Below, piece by piece: positions 1 through 11,200 of a stretch of 64,000 nucleotides of DNA. The position numbers and the translations under genes are program-made. This DNA is from Hysterium pulicare CBS 123377 (Eukaryota; Ascomycota; Dothideomycetes; Hysteriales; Hysteriaceae), in assembly GCA_000467715.1 (NCBI GenBank), contig AJFK01000180.1:62001-126000 (forward strand). Direction: 5' to 3'. Numbering within the stretch: position 1 is the stretch's first letter; each line of letters opens with the position of its first letter. The notes under the pieces were generated by a model, which saw only the letters and a list, made by a program, of their open reading frames with translations, had not been told where the DNA came from and did no database searches.

Positions 1-168
1 ACCACCGTAACCGTCGCCGCTGATGCAACAACCACATTCGATAATCCTCCAGATGTAGAAGAAGGTAAAGCAGTCGAAGGCGCGAAACTCGTCGAGCCGG
101 AGAAGATCCTGGCAAGCGCGACAGGAGACGGCAGGCTAAACGTCGTGTTCTCGCAGCAGTCGAATTGA
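1..168 (+). CDS. C-terminal end of an unknown protein, cut by the window edge
   Basis: An open frame runs from the first base of the window in frame 1 to a TGA at 166-168, giving 55 residues. It is rich in Val, Glu, Lys and Ala and ends in FSQQSN. The first 20 residues are Thr/Val-rich, and the middle is acidic (DVEEGK). I do not recognise a family from so short a piece. It is transcribed toward the minus-strand gene at 345-674, so the two are convergent. It could also be a chance open frame, because there is no upstream context to test it. Confidence 0.4.
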   Translation, partial: TTVTVAADATTTFDNPPDVEEGKAVEGAKLVEPEKILASATGDGRLNVVFSQQSN

Positions 169-344
169 CTCAGTGAATCGACATCCGAATGACAGCAATA
201 ACTTGTTAAGTCATTATTACACGACCAAATATACGGATCGGAATTCGTGGACGCTGTTCAACCATACGCTTCACAGTTAGCCCTTCATCCATCCATCCAA
301 ACACCACATGGCGCAGGATATCACTCTCACTGCTAGCAAAGGAG

Positions 345-674
345 TCACCTACAGGTCGAACAACTCAGCGAGCAAAACCTCGTATCCAGATTCGTACAAC
401 TCCCGCTCGAATAAAGTCCGGTATAATTATACTGCTTCCCATCCTCGAAAGTAACAGTAGTTCCATTCGAGAAATTATTCTGATCCTGACATAACCCGTT
501 ACTGACGCAAGTATCGCCCACGGGACAGCAGTGACTGCTACTCGGGCACGGGATCTCGTTGCTGGCGATCTGGCCGCTGGGGAAATAGCACGTCGATCCG
601 GCTGCTACGAGAGAACTGAATAATAGTGTTGCAATTGCGATTGAGATGGTCCTCATGGTCTTGAACGGAAGCAT
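345..674 (-). CDS. Small secreted cysteine-rich protein
   Basis: The 109-residue product begins with a signal peptide; MRTISIAIATLLFSSLVAA is the hydrophobic stretch, so the second Met (residue 7) may be the true start. The mature part has ten Cys in the order C, C, CC, C, C, C, C, C, C, including a CCP doublet, and one NYT and one NGT glycosylation site. The pattern 'TCYFPSG...CC..GDTC.SNGLC' is the extracellular Cys-rich module found at the N-terminus of many ascomycete surface proteins, which usually continue into a Ser-rich stalk and a membrane helix. Here the frame stops soon after the module. The last codons read TGT AG|GTGACT, a possible 5' splice site just before the stop, so a further exon to the left cannot be excluded. 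Function is unknown; secretion is inferred from the signal peptide. Confidence 0.6.
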   Translation of the reverse strand: MLPFKTMRTISIAIATLLFSSLVAAGSTCYFPSGQIASNEIPCPSSSHCCPVGDTCVSNGLCQDQNNFSNGTTVTFEDGKQYNYTGLYSSGSCTNLDTRFCSLSCSTCR

Positions 675-1690
675 TAGCGGGATGCGAAGAGAGACGAATG
701 TTGGTGGAGTCAGCAGTGATCACTACCAGTCAGGGGCAGGCGCCGTATTTCTACTCCACGATGCCCAGGTCTCGTTCCTCCTCTTCGGCCCTATTCTCGC
801 AGGATTTGGACAAGGGTTGGTGTGATGACCCTTGTTCGAAATCTGATGCTTAATGCTTATATTTAACCTTGAATTCGGACCGTTCAATTTCACCCGTCGC
901 AAGTCTGACTAGTATTTTGTAATAAATTGATCTTCGAGCCTTTCAAAGCATTTACAATGTTATATCGCCTTAAAAATGAAAAGTCCATGACCAGTTCGAA
1001 ATATGCTGATGTCCCTTTGTGAAGTTGTTTCAGTCATCCCGCCAACCTACTGAATCCGGGATAGCAATCCTAGACCTGGTCAAAGCTCGGCAATATACGT
1101 TGCCAAGCATTTACTTACCTTCCTAGACATAGGTCATAGTATTTATAGTACTCCAAGCCCTTTTGCCAACCCCTCACAAGGTAAGACTCATGTTGGAAGC
1201 TTCAAGACGGCAACTTACTTTAAACCCTTTCACCAAGTCCAAAATGCCTACGTAGACCTACGACAACAGCACTAGTACATGTAAACATACTCTCTAAACA
1301 CCACGTTTTACAACGCCGTATGTGGTAAACTTATATGGAAGCGTCCAAACACCATAAGAATTACAGTTAAATTGGATTACACAGGATCGACTTTTGAACT
1401 ATCTAGGTATCCAGAACCTAATTGTTTTGTCCACCCATCCAACTCCACGATTTCTCTATGTAACAGCTTAATTAGGTCTCCAAGGTTGCTCCAGAGTTCT
1501 CAAGCAGGATAAGAGAACCGCCTGTCTCTCTTATCTAGTTGACGCGAGAGATGAGAAGACGCTCCTTGCTGTCTCTATTATCCGGGATCTCTGCATCGGC
1601 AACTCCCTGGAGACTACCCTAATCTTTTTTGGCTCTTTAGTTGTGGCCTATAAATGAACCGAAACCCAGCATTGTCAACTGTAGTGCCCA
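675..1690. other. Intergenic region between the Cys-rich gene and het-C
   Basis: About 1 kb with no convincing reading frame. It holds the 5' side of the small secreted gene and the 3' side of het-C. I see no repeat or RNA gene in it. Confidence 0.6.
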
Positions 1691-4600
1691 CTAGTAGTCC
1701 CTACCACCACCATATCCGCCGCCTCCATACTCATCACCTCGGTATCCTCCACTGCCGTATCCTCCTCCCCGCCTCTCTTCATTCTCCTCATCGCCACCGA
1801 AGCCGCCGGGCATCTCCTCTTCCTCACGACGGCCTTCATAACCTCCTCCTCCGCCGCCGAAACCTCCCCCAAAGCTCTCTTCCTGACGTCCGCCGAACCC
1901 TCCTCCGAAGCTCTCCTCTTGACGTCTGCCGAAACCTCCGTCATAGCTCTCTTCTTGTCGTCCGGCGAATCCTCCTCCATAACTCTGCTCTTGACGTCCG
2001 CCGTATCCCCCTCCATAGCCTTCTTGTTGCCTTCCGCTGCCGTAATCTCCCTGTTGCTCACCAAAGTCAGAACGTTGTTGGCCCCCATACCCCTGCTGAC
2101 CATAGCCACCCCCAGCTCCACGTCCACCGCCATAGGATGGTTCCTGACGTTCACCATAGCGCTGTTCTTGACCATAGCCGCCAGATTGACGCTTATGTTC
2201 GCCCGAGCGGCGTTCATACTTGTTCTCATCGGAATCTTCGTCGTTATCGTGGTGTTTCTTATGATGTTTCTTCTCCTCTTTTTCGCGAGCTTTACGTTCC
2301 TTTTTTTGCCGCTTATATTCATCATCTCCAGAGCCTTCGTCACTATCATTCTTGGAGCCATGGTGTCTGTGATTGATGTTAGCCATTTGGTTCAGGATCG
2401 AGAGCATGCAATAGGGCAAAGGATGCTCACTTCTTCTCCTTTTCGTAATAGTTTCCTTGTCGATCGAAGCCTTCTGTCCTCTCTTCAGACTGCCATTGCC
2501 CACCTGACTCATACCGCTTCTCCTCTTTACGCTGGTAGCCTCCACTGCCACCGTAGCTGCTAGTCTCGACTCGTTGCTGGTACCCGAATCCAGTATCTCC
2601 ACTTCGACCATCTTGTTCGTATCGAGAGTATTCCTCGCGACGCCCACCACCTGGAAATTCGGTCTGCTTATACTCAGCCTGACCATATCTATCTTCACCG
2701 CCGCCATATCCGGAGGGTTTGTGGTGGCCAGTCTCGGTATAGGTAGTAGTTTTGGTTCCACTGTTGCCGTAGCTCTGGCTCTTGTACTTCACCTTTTCGT
2801 CATCTCCAAAAGCACCCCCTAAGAGGCTCGCCCCCACTCCACCAACGAGGCCTCCGACAATGCCACCCAGGGCACCACCACCAACGGCCTCGCTAGCAAT
2901 GTTGCTAACTTCATGGAAGGGTTCCTGTTGCCTGCCACCACTACCAAATGACTGTCCACCGCCAATAGCTTGAGTTACACCTCCCAGTACATTACCAAGC
3001 GGATTGGCAGCACCCGATTGGCCGCCAAAGTTATTGACCATGCCGAGAGGTTTGCCACAGCCGTGACCAGTATCGTGGACTCCTTCTTTGTGGTTTCGGC
3101 CTTGCTCAACACCGTTTCGGCTAAGTTTGTCTCTCAAGTCAGCGCGCTCCCGTTCGCTCTTCTCCCGCCACCAAAGTTCGATCACACCGAACATGAGATT
3201 ACGGCCATCTCTAGCACCGTCATCACCATACTCGCGGAGAGTTGGATGATGAAAGACGCCAGTCACGATGCGTTGAATAGTGCGGTCCGCATCGACACGC
3301 TCGTTATCCCAACACTCAACGATTTGAGGTACAACCCATTTGAGGACTTGTGAAGCGACCTTGCCTGCAGGTTCATTCAATACATTGCTGAAATGGTCCT
3401 TGGAGAGCATCGAATGGGTCGGATCACTGCACCTGTCATCGTTGAAGACAACGTGCTGCTCATTTCGGGAGGACTCAATTATCTCGGAGGAACCAGTGGC
3501 AAGCTCGGTTTTGACTTGGCGAATGATTGGGAGCACAAATGGTGCAAGAAGAGTGAAGACGAATATATTGAGCTGATCCTGTAGCTGTTCGATGAGCTCT
3601 GGGAGGATAGGGACGTTCTCGATGAATTCGGAAATAGACTGCATGATCTCGTCGTGCCATTCGATGATCGGGTATATCTGCTTGACAATCTCTCCTAACT
3701 GCTGAGTGAAGGCTTCCGGTTCCTTGGGGCTGATGTTCATGTTTTGCATTTGAGCTGCCTGAGAATTCTGAGCTAGTTCATCGGCTTTTCCTGCTTGGTC
3801 CTTGCCTCCGAAAAGGCCATCTGGCAGTTGCTCGAGGAGGCTCTTGATTATACTTGTATTCTCCTGATTTGCAGAGTTAGAGATGGCGCCTTCTAGCTCC
3901 TGCACCTCAGATTGGGTGGCTTTATCAGAGAGTTCGCCCATCACCGAATGGAGGAAATCTGTGCCTCCAAATGTGCCGGTTACAATTGGATAGACAGGTC
4001 CGCGAGCACCTTGGATGCGCACTTCAGTCTGTCGACCCACATGAGGGAAGACATTGCGTTCGCCTAGTTCAATCAATGCAAGTTCGGTGTAGTTGGAATG
4101 AGCCGAGTAATCTGTCTAGTTATTAGGCAAGAGTTCCGTCAGAGAGCGTCTGGTGTATAACTCGCCTTCCAAACAATGGTTTGCAGTACCCATCAGTCGG
4201 AGAGCTTTTGTCAATGATATTAGTGATAGTTCTTAATTCAATGTGCCATGGTAAACATACCTTCATACAAGTCGGCATTGTTCCGACTCCTATTGTAACG
4301 TCGTCCCAGGTCTATGCAGCGTCTGTATAGATTGCGAACCATACCGGCGGAGGTTGTGATACCCAGGTCCTCTGACGCAATGTAGTTCTTTAAGCCAGTG
4401 CGAGGATCGATAGCGAGCTCTCGTCTCTCATCTACGGGCCCTCGAAGACGCCGGTCATATTGCTGGGCATTATTCGGGTAGCCCTTCATCCGCCCGTTAG
4501 CAATGTTTTCGTGACATTCATGTCTGACGGCAAAGGGTAAGTTTTACCTTGGGATTATCGATGTGTTCTTCGGGTCTGGGATTCAGGCGTTAGTGGGTCA

Positions 4601-5243
4601 CCAGCTTAGACAGAAGCTAGCTCACCGATAACAACCAAGTCGATCTCTAGTGACTTCAAATTCTTTGGAACCATAGCCAAAAGACAAAAAGCCCAACACT
4701 GCCACCATTATTAGATTCCTGAAGATTGAAGGTCCATAGTGATGAAAGTTATGACATACCCCAGAGAATGATACGTACAGCCTCCGCGGATACATATTTG
4801 ACGCTACCGACCTATGAGAAATATCAGCTCCCTTCCCCGCAAGCTCCAGTTTTGTCCCTCGCACTCACGTCAACGGCCTGGCTGTAGTCTTCAAGGATTG
4901 ATCAGTATCAGGTCTGGGAAGAGGCGCGATTGATGGTCTAACCTCGGAGCCAATTGCCAAAGTAAACCCTGGATATTCATCAGTATTTTGTCTCGACACC
5001 ACCGAAGCCTCCTTGGGGCCCGTACCGTTTGACGTCCATCTTGCTGAACTTCTTGTTTGTAGCGCGGGACATGAGAAGCGCAAGGAGGGTATCTTCAATA
5101 TCCCCATGGCGCCAATTCTGGCCTTCAACCCTCGCTGTCGAGGCGATATTGCCAGCTCCGAAGGCATGGCTTGGGCGGACAAGGAGGATCAAGAGAAGAA
5201 TGCACGGAAGCAAAAGAGAAGCTGGGGGCCGAAAGGACGGCAT
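1691..5243 (-). CDS. het-C: Het-C, heterokaryon incompatibility family protein
   Basis: Ten exons, in transcript order: 5243-5026, 4968-4943, 4888-4869, 4811-4760, 4698-4626, 4575-4548, 4483-4261, 4204-4166, 4111-2431 and 2366-1691. All phases close to give 1011 residues; Neurospora HET-C is about 966. The product starts with a signal peptide ending RPSHA. It then carries Het-C landmarks: FGAGNIAS, WRHGDIED, YFGNWLRDYSQAVDV, VKYVSAEA, GYGSKEFEVTRDRLGCYRPE and QYDRRLRGPVDE. Near residue 640 lies a glycine-zipper segment (GALGGIVGGLVGGVG). The tail is Gly/Tyr/Gln/Arg-rich and includes four 12-residue RQEES-GGGFGG repeats. In Neurospora, HET-C is a membrane-associated glycine-rich protein whose allelic differences trigger incompatibility together with pin-c. 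No HET-domain partner gene is visible here. Intron 8 appears to be GC-AG. The first ATG after in-frame upstream sequence, at 5243, was chosen because it gives a good signal peptide. Confidence 0.93.
1853..1996 (-). repeat. Four 36-bp tandem repeats inside the het-C tail
   Basis: The minus-strand unit encodes RQEES(F/Y)-GGGFGG. Copies are spaced exactly 36 bp apart, with the Arg-Gln codons at 1991-1996, 1955-1960, 1919-1924 and 1883-1888. The repeat keeps the reading frame, so copy-number change would lengthen or shorten the glycine-rich tail without breaking the gene. Confidence 0.8.
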
Positions 5244-6953
5244 ACTGGCGGATGCTGTTCGGTTCAGATATTTATAAACAACAGTGAGGTAGTTCGTAGT
5301 AGGAAGATCGGGATGGATAGGTGTAAAGGACAGTGTTGTTGTTGGTTGGAGGAGGGAGTTATGTTTCGAGGTGACGCTGTTGCTATGGAGGGGCAAGCTG
5401 ACGATGCCCAAGGGCCAAGAGCCAAGAAGGCGAACTGAGCCCTTGGCCTTCTCCGCCTGAATTTCGGTGCATCATGGGGAGGCAGAAACTGCTTTGTGTT
5501 TGCTCTTTGCCTCAGCAGGAGGAATCATGTCACAATAAAGTTCAGAGTGTTTACAGTGACATCACTTTTGACAGCCGTCTGCTTAAGTTTTAGGATAGGG
5601 CTGACAGGTTGGACCCTGACGTGCCTGGCTAGAAAAAGGGTTATTCTTAGAAACGCCATCTGACCAATCATCGGCCTGGAATATTGACTTTAACAGGAAT
5701 ATTTTAAGGACCAATTGATTTCAAAACATAAATCGTATTGCTGGCGGGTATGTTGGGCCAATATCCCGCCTTATTTTAGGCTGGACGCCATATCCGACAG
5801 AGTTTGCAGGGCTACAACGCCAGTCGCTGTGAGTAATTAGCGGACCTATATGTGACGACTGATATTACTCCACCGAGGACGAGTCTTCGTGAGCAACATG
5901 AACATATCGCTTGCGTAATTCGCCCTGCTCCACTTGAGAATACACCTGTTCGGTGTGTCCCATCATCTAAATACATTACAAGTTCTTTCCGCAATCTACG
6001 CCTGACTCGCACTTGAGGCCATAACCCGACAATTCTGCTCCTTCATGCAAGTCTTCTAAACCAGTTGCAGCGTTACATGCCCATGTCGGCATCTTCATCT
6101 TCTCGTACATCGTGAGTCGCCAATTTAATTCCTCCTCAAGCGGGGCGGAACATTGACGCAAGCAATGGCGCAAGTCTTTTCATCTAATCATGTGCTGCTG
6201 GCGAGAAGCAAGGAGGTTTTTGGAGAGACCGTCTAGTCGGTTACTGTTGATATCGGATCTGTTGCGGACTTGAAATGTGTGAGGCCATAAAGGGAAATCG
6301 GAGATCGGGATCAGCATCCATATGACGAGTGAGAACGATGGACAAGACGCAAAAGATAAGGCGAAAAGTAGTCAGAAACAACCAATGTTCTTTGTGGTTG
6401 AGTATGTTGTATTTTATTGCAACGGCCGAGATGTCTAAAAAGTTCATTTGTGGGCTGACTTCCGACGAGAGCGGAAAGTAATGAATGAAACCACTGAGTA
6501 TGAGATACCTTCTTCCCATCCGTCAGCAGTGACAGCGTCTACTCAGAACGCCCGACCACGTTTTTGTGGAACAAGCGCGTTACCCATGGGAAAGGACTGC
6601 TTCAAAAGGCGCATTCCTGCCGTGCTACACCCGTCTGCGCTGTAACGTGACTCTTGTGATACTGTAGCACCTCGCGAGGAGCATCATGCTTAGTCGAATT
6701 CACGCCTGTGGTGTCAGAGTAGTACAAACTCTCGAGTGACACCTGCATGTCGTCTGACTGAACAGGCCACAACCCTTCTAGCATGCGTGAAATTTCGCGT
6801 TGTTGCGTTATTGTATGCTGTTTCGACGTCGTCTATTGTGTTGCAACTTCCCCAAGGCTGCAGAGGCTTCGGCCGCACAGCAGATCGCGGGAAGTTTTGT
6901 CGAAGTTTGTCAGTGTAGGCCCGAAATGACTACCCGATTCGGCTGTAGAGACC
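5244..6953. other. Intergenic region between het-C and mdm12
   Basis: About 1.7 kb. It should hold the het-C promoter at its left end and the mdm12 3' region at its right end. Short open frames here show no family resemblance. Nothing further seen. Confidence 0.6.
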
Positions 6954-8246
6954 TCATACTAGGAATGTCCAGAAACTTGGATAGACAAATTCGTCTTCGA
7001 AGATGCGTCTGACTTGCTCAAGAACAAACGACTCCACTTTTCCAACGTTCTTAAGAACCTGCCTACCATTGCCTTTTTCGCCGATCTCGCTCTCGACTTT
7101 GATGTGTTCAAGAAGACCTCCGATCTTGGGTCGACGTGAGGTCTGCTTGTCCAGTGGTAGAGGTTCGCTCCGAGGATCGTCCAGGTCGGATTCGCCGCCA
7201 ATAAGCGCATCGGCGTCTTCTGGCGACAGAAAGCAGAAGTGGGCCCGTTTCTTGATGTATGCAAGAATCGCCACTCCATCAAATGTTAATCCGGTAATAT
7301 TCAATTTCAAGGGAATGCCAACAAAGCTTGGCATGGGGTAGTCGAGTAAAATTTCCGCTGTGAGTGACATTCTGATATCTCCTGAGTACTTAACGTGAGA
7401 CACGATTTGCACGTCTTCGACGCTTTTCTCACGCATTCGGGGCGGAGGAGACGGGGAAGGCGTTCGATTGAATGCTCTTTGTGACGACGAGTCATCCGAT
7501 TCGGCTTTTGGGCTTCGTCTGGTGGCCTCATGTTGATGTTGCGAAGGGGGACGAGATCCAGGGTCAGCAGTAGACGGGGGCGTGAGAGAGCTGATGGAAG
7601 TGGCATTGCGGAACGAAGCATCATGAGCGAACTGTTTCCCATAGTTTGAGTGCTCCGGCCAGCTTTGAAACTGAGCGCCCGCAACAGCAGCAAGAGGAGT
7701 TGCAGTTCCTGAAAGTCCAGCTCCTAGTGGCAAGTGAAAGTAGTTCATGTTTGATGTCCCGCCAGGTATACCTGGAGTTGGCGCTCTAGGTAGAAGAGAG
7801 CTCCCAAGTTGCTCACCGGGGGCCAAAGTGGTACGCAGACCAGGCGCTCGTGTATTCACATATGGTGCTGAACGTGGCTGAGCAAATGAAGATGAGTTGT
7901 TGGGAGCTTGTCTCTCTGAATTCCTTATTCGACGTTCCGTGGAAGAGTGTTGGGAATCGAAAGCCGTGGGGCCATGATGGCCTGTGCCGTCCTGGCCTTC
8001 GTCTTCATTCTCGTCCGGATATTCCTCGTCCTCCTCATAAAAATCAGGGAGAGGATCGCAAATGTCTTTGAGCTCGACCACTGGAGGAACGGTCCCGAAC
8101 TCGAAAGAGTGGACCTTGACAGACCGGATGAATCGAGGCAGAGTCACCTGCTGAAACCTGTCATGGATGAAGGCTCGGATTGCTTCTGCGCGCGAGATAC
8201 CATCAGGTCCATTGGTGAGCGTGTCCCAGTTGATATCAATCGACAT
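6954..8246 (-). CDS. mdm12: Mdm12, ERMES complex subunit
   Basis: A single-exon gene of 430 residues, the usual length for filamentous-fungal Mdm12. The start [10 protein letters not shown] is the conserved Mdm12 N-terminus, so it was chosen over an in-frame Met 60 codons upstream. The N-terminal SMP part contains [24 protein letters not shown] and [14 protein letters not shown] low-complexity acidic and Ser/Pro-rich insert follows (about residues 85-290). The SMP fold then resumes with [27 protein letters not shown], and the protein ends in the invariant [11 protein letters not shown]. In yeast, Mdm12 bridges ER-anchored Mmm1 and outer-membrane Mdm10/Mdm34, and its SMP domain transfers phospholipids between ER and mitochondria. 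No transmembrane helix is present, as expected for the soluble ERMES member. Confidence 0.97.
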   Translation of the reverse strand: MSIDINWDTLTNGPDGISRAEAIRAFIHDRFQQVTLPRFIRSVKVHSFEFGTVPPVVELKDICDPLPDFYEEDEEYPDENEDEGQDGTGHHGPTAFDSQHSSTERRIRNSERQAPNNSSSFAQPRSAPYVNTRAPGLRTTLAPGEQLGSSLLPRAPTPGIPGGTSNMNYFHLPLGAGLSGTATPLAAVAGAQFQSWPEHSNYGKQFAHDASFRNATSISSLTPPSTADPGSRPPSQHQHEATRRSPKAESDDSSSQRAFNRTPSPSPPPRMREKSVEDVQIVSHVKYSGDIRMSLTAEILLDYPMPSFVGIPLKLNITGLTFDGVAILAYIKKRAHFCFLSPEDADALIGGESDLDDPRSEPLPLDKQTSRRPKIGGLLEHIKVESEIGEKGNGRQVLKNVGKVESFVLEQVRRIFEDEFVYPSFWTFLV

Positions 8247-11200
8247 GATTGACAGTCGACGAGGGTTGGTGGATGTCAGGCCGCAAGAGCCGAGCGAGGA
8301 TGGACGTTGGTAAGCGAAGCCCCAACAAGTACGGAGCACCACCAACCTCCAACCTTGATATGATGAGACTTGATCTTCTGGAAGACATCTCCCCACTGGG
8401 CGTCCGCCGTGATAATGCACTCCCATCGAATCCAGTCACACACTGCCGTCAAGGTATCTCATCCTAGCCGGAGCATCAAGGTCGTGGGGCGGCTGACATT
8501 CGACCCGTCCGATTCCCGATGACTTGATCAATAATAATTTCTCAGAGTCCTGCGGAATGGGATAAGAAGCACGACGGGAGAGCCGCAGCGCATGAGGCAA
8601 TGTATGCTGCACGCAAGCACCAACTTTTCTGGCTTCACTCTGGACCATTTCTTGTCACAGACGGGCGATTGCGTGATGTGATGAAATGGTCCTTAAACAG
8701 AGTATAAAGTAAGCGATTCAAGGTGCACATTTCGCAGCGAGGAGACCGAGGCAGCACGTCCGACGCATAGTGAGGCACATTGCACAATGCTCAACTCATC
8801 ATACCCGTGCGCCTGTCGGATTCGCGTTTGGCATGGCCTGGAATACGGTCACTGCTCATAAATGAACGGTGAGGTGTGGAGTGATCGGGAATGATCGCCA
8901 TTATTTGCATCTGCCGCTAATTGCTTGACTATTCGCAGTGTTCTAGGGATGAGACGAAACCTTCTGGAAAAGACTGCTCCTGTAGGGAGCCAAAAACGGC
9001 AACTATATCAAGCCCATTATATCTCTCATTACTGGCTATATGAGGATCATGTCGGCCATAGATTGCGATTGCCGCAGAGTCACATGAAACCCCAAGGATT
9101 TTACCAAGTTTTACCAGGCGGACAGTCCGATGCGCATGCGGCTACTCTCAATATCATAACGGTCGAAGCATAATACGTTGAGCTCTGACCTGCCTGCCTG
9201 ACTGTGGCTAGCGGCCCGTTCCCTTAAAGCATGCGCGGGAGGATCGGAGGAACAAAGCATGTGTCGTCCGACTTTCTCTCTCTCTCTCTCCATTACCAGG
9301 TCAGAGTCGACGCCTCTTTGACTGAGCCGCTGAGCTGCAGGATGGCGCATAATACCTCCACACCACTTATCTTTCAGCTGCTCGCCTATCACGGCTTTGC
9401 CTTGGGGTGGGACCCCTTCCTCTGCATTTACCTGGACCAAGCAGTTCCTTGCCTGCAATCTTCTGTCAGAGTGCCCCCAATCTAGCGAGCAAATAATGGA
9501 TGATGAGCGCGCCGGATTGTGTCCACTCTAAAGGTTCGTTTGTGAGCACCTGGATAGCCAGAATTTGTCTTGCGGCGATTTCTTGCGGCGATTGGCGAGA
9601 GGGTGCCGCATACAAGCTGCTCCTGTTGGTTGGTAGATTAACCGCGAGTGATTGGTCTTTTTGCAACGGCCGTCCCACATGCAAAAGTGGCTGCGCTTCA
9701 AACACAGGGCGATTGCCTAGGTAGCCTTTTGCAGCTGTCCCTGGCGCCCAGCTATTAATTCACAACTCTGTCTGACAAGCCCTCGGTCCCGCTTCCCCGC
9801 CTCGGCGGCATTGAGCTGCCTCGTGAAGGAAAATAAATATGTTGAGAAACTTAAAGTAGGAATGTGTAACGCCATTTTTGCCCGTCTTCCAACCGTCTGT
9901 ACAAAATAACGGAGATCCGATGCGGAAAGAAAGTGCTGAGTAATACCAAATGTGAAGCCCAAATGCACCAACACCATCCTGGTTTCCAAACGCCGGACTC
10001 ACGATGATCCAAATGGACTCGAATGCCTTCCAACGCCTACACTTTTTGGTCTCCGTGACGCCATGAAATGCTTCATGAGATGCTGGAGAGAGATTGCCTA
10101 AAACCCGCTCGACTCCAGACCCAAGCAACTGTGTGATGAAGTGAGGTGAGGAACGGCCCGCGTTTCTTTTTTCGACGCCCGTTTGCGTGCCACCGGCCGT
10201 CATGGGGCGTCGTCCGGATAAAGTCTACGGTGGCACACTATGAACAGATTTGTTAGACGGTGTGACCCTCGATGTTTTTGGCCTGGCAGAGCTTGATAGG
10301 ATATGTACCTGTCAGTGATCGCAAGGAGGGCACTTCTCGTCATGCTTGACAACCCTGGTATTCAGAACTCCACAGGCCGAGCCAGCTCTTGACGTCGCGC
10401 ATGGAGCCTTCTCCACCACCTGGTGGCCGCAGCCATATTGGTTTATTACTTTGGTACACATGTCTGGTGGAGGGAGGTTTGCAAGCTGTCACACACGCGA
10501 GCAAGGATAGTTGGTAGACGAAGGGGGGGGGAGCTCGAGGTTGAGGGCGGCGTGGAATGGGTACCGGACGCAACGATTCGCGGAATAGGTTCCGGGGAAT
10601 GATCTTTCCTCGAGTCGGAAGGTGGGGAGCTGCTCTGGAGCTTCACGCTGGGCACGACGAGCTCGAGATGGAGCAACAAAAGGATCCCGTCGAGGTCTGG
10701 GGCGGAGGGGGTGCCCTGGGGGAAAAGTGTGGAGGAGAGGTCTGGCAGGACGTCAAATATGGCGTAGGTAGGGCCGCGGGATATTTTATAGAGGCATTTG
10801 AGCAAAGCCCGAAATGACGGTACTTCTGGCAAGCTGTTAGATTACTGCCGCTCCCGTTTGCAACATCGAGTGCGACAGTCTGTACAGCCGTTGGCTCCGT
10901 GCGGGAAGGCAAGGACATGTATGTACAGCGGGCGTTGGCTCTCATGGACAAGGAACACGGGACAAGGGTCATCCCATCCTATCGAGAGTTGAAAGGCAGC
11001 GAGGTTTGCTGGTGATTAGAACGGCGCGGGAAGCCAATGACCGGCCCTGAGTCTTTAGCGGGCAGCTTAGGTCAAAAGTACCCAGGCGACCGATCATGCT
11101 GCACTCGAGCGCGGTACATGCAGCTCTGCAGGCCAATCGCTCAAGCGCCGCATTCCTCCATTCCTCTGGCAGCCCTCTTTCTCCAGAAGAGTGATAGAGT

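Noticed and set aside
1654-2563. Long plus-strand frames opposite the het-C tail
   Set aside because: They are shadows of the repetitive glycine-rich coding sequence on the minus strand; composition follows the repeat, not a protein.
9760-10203. 147-codon minus-strand frame
   Set aside because: Biased, no domain, no splice context; overlapping frames of similar length.
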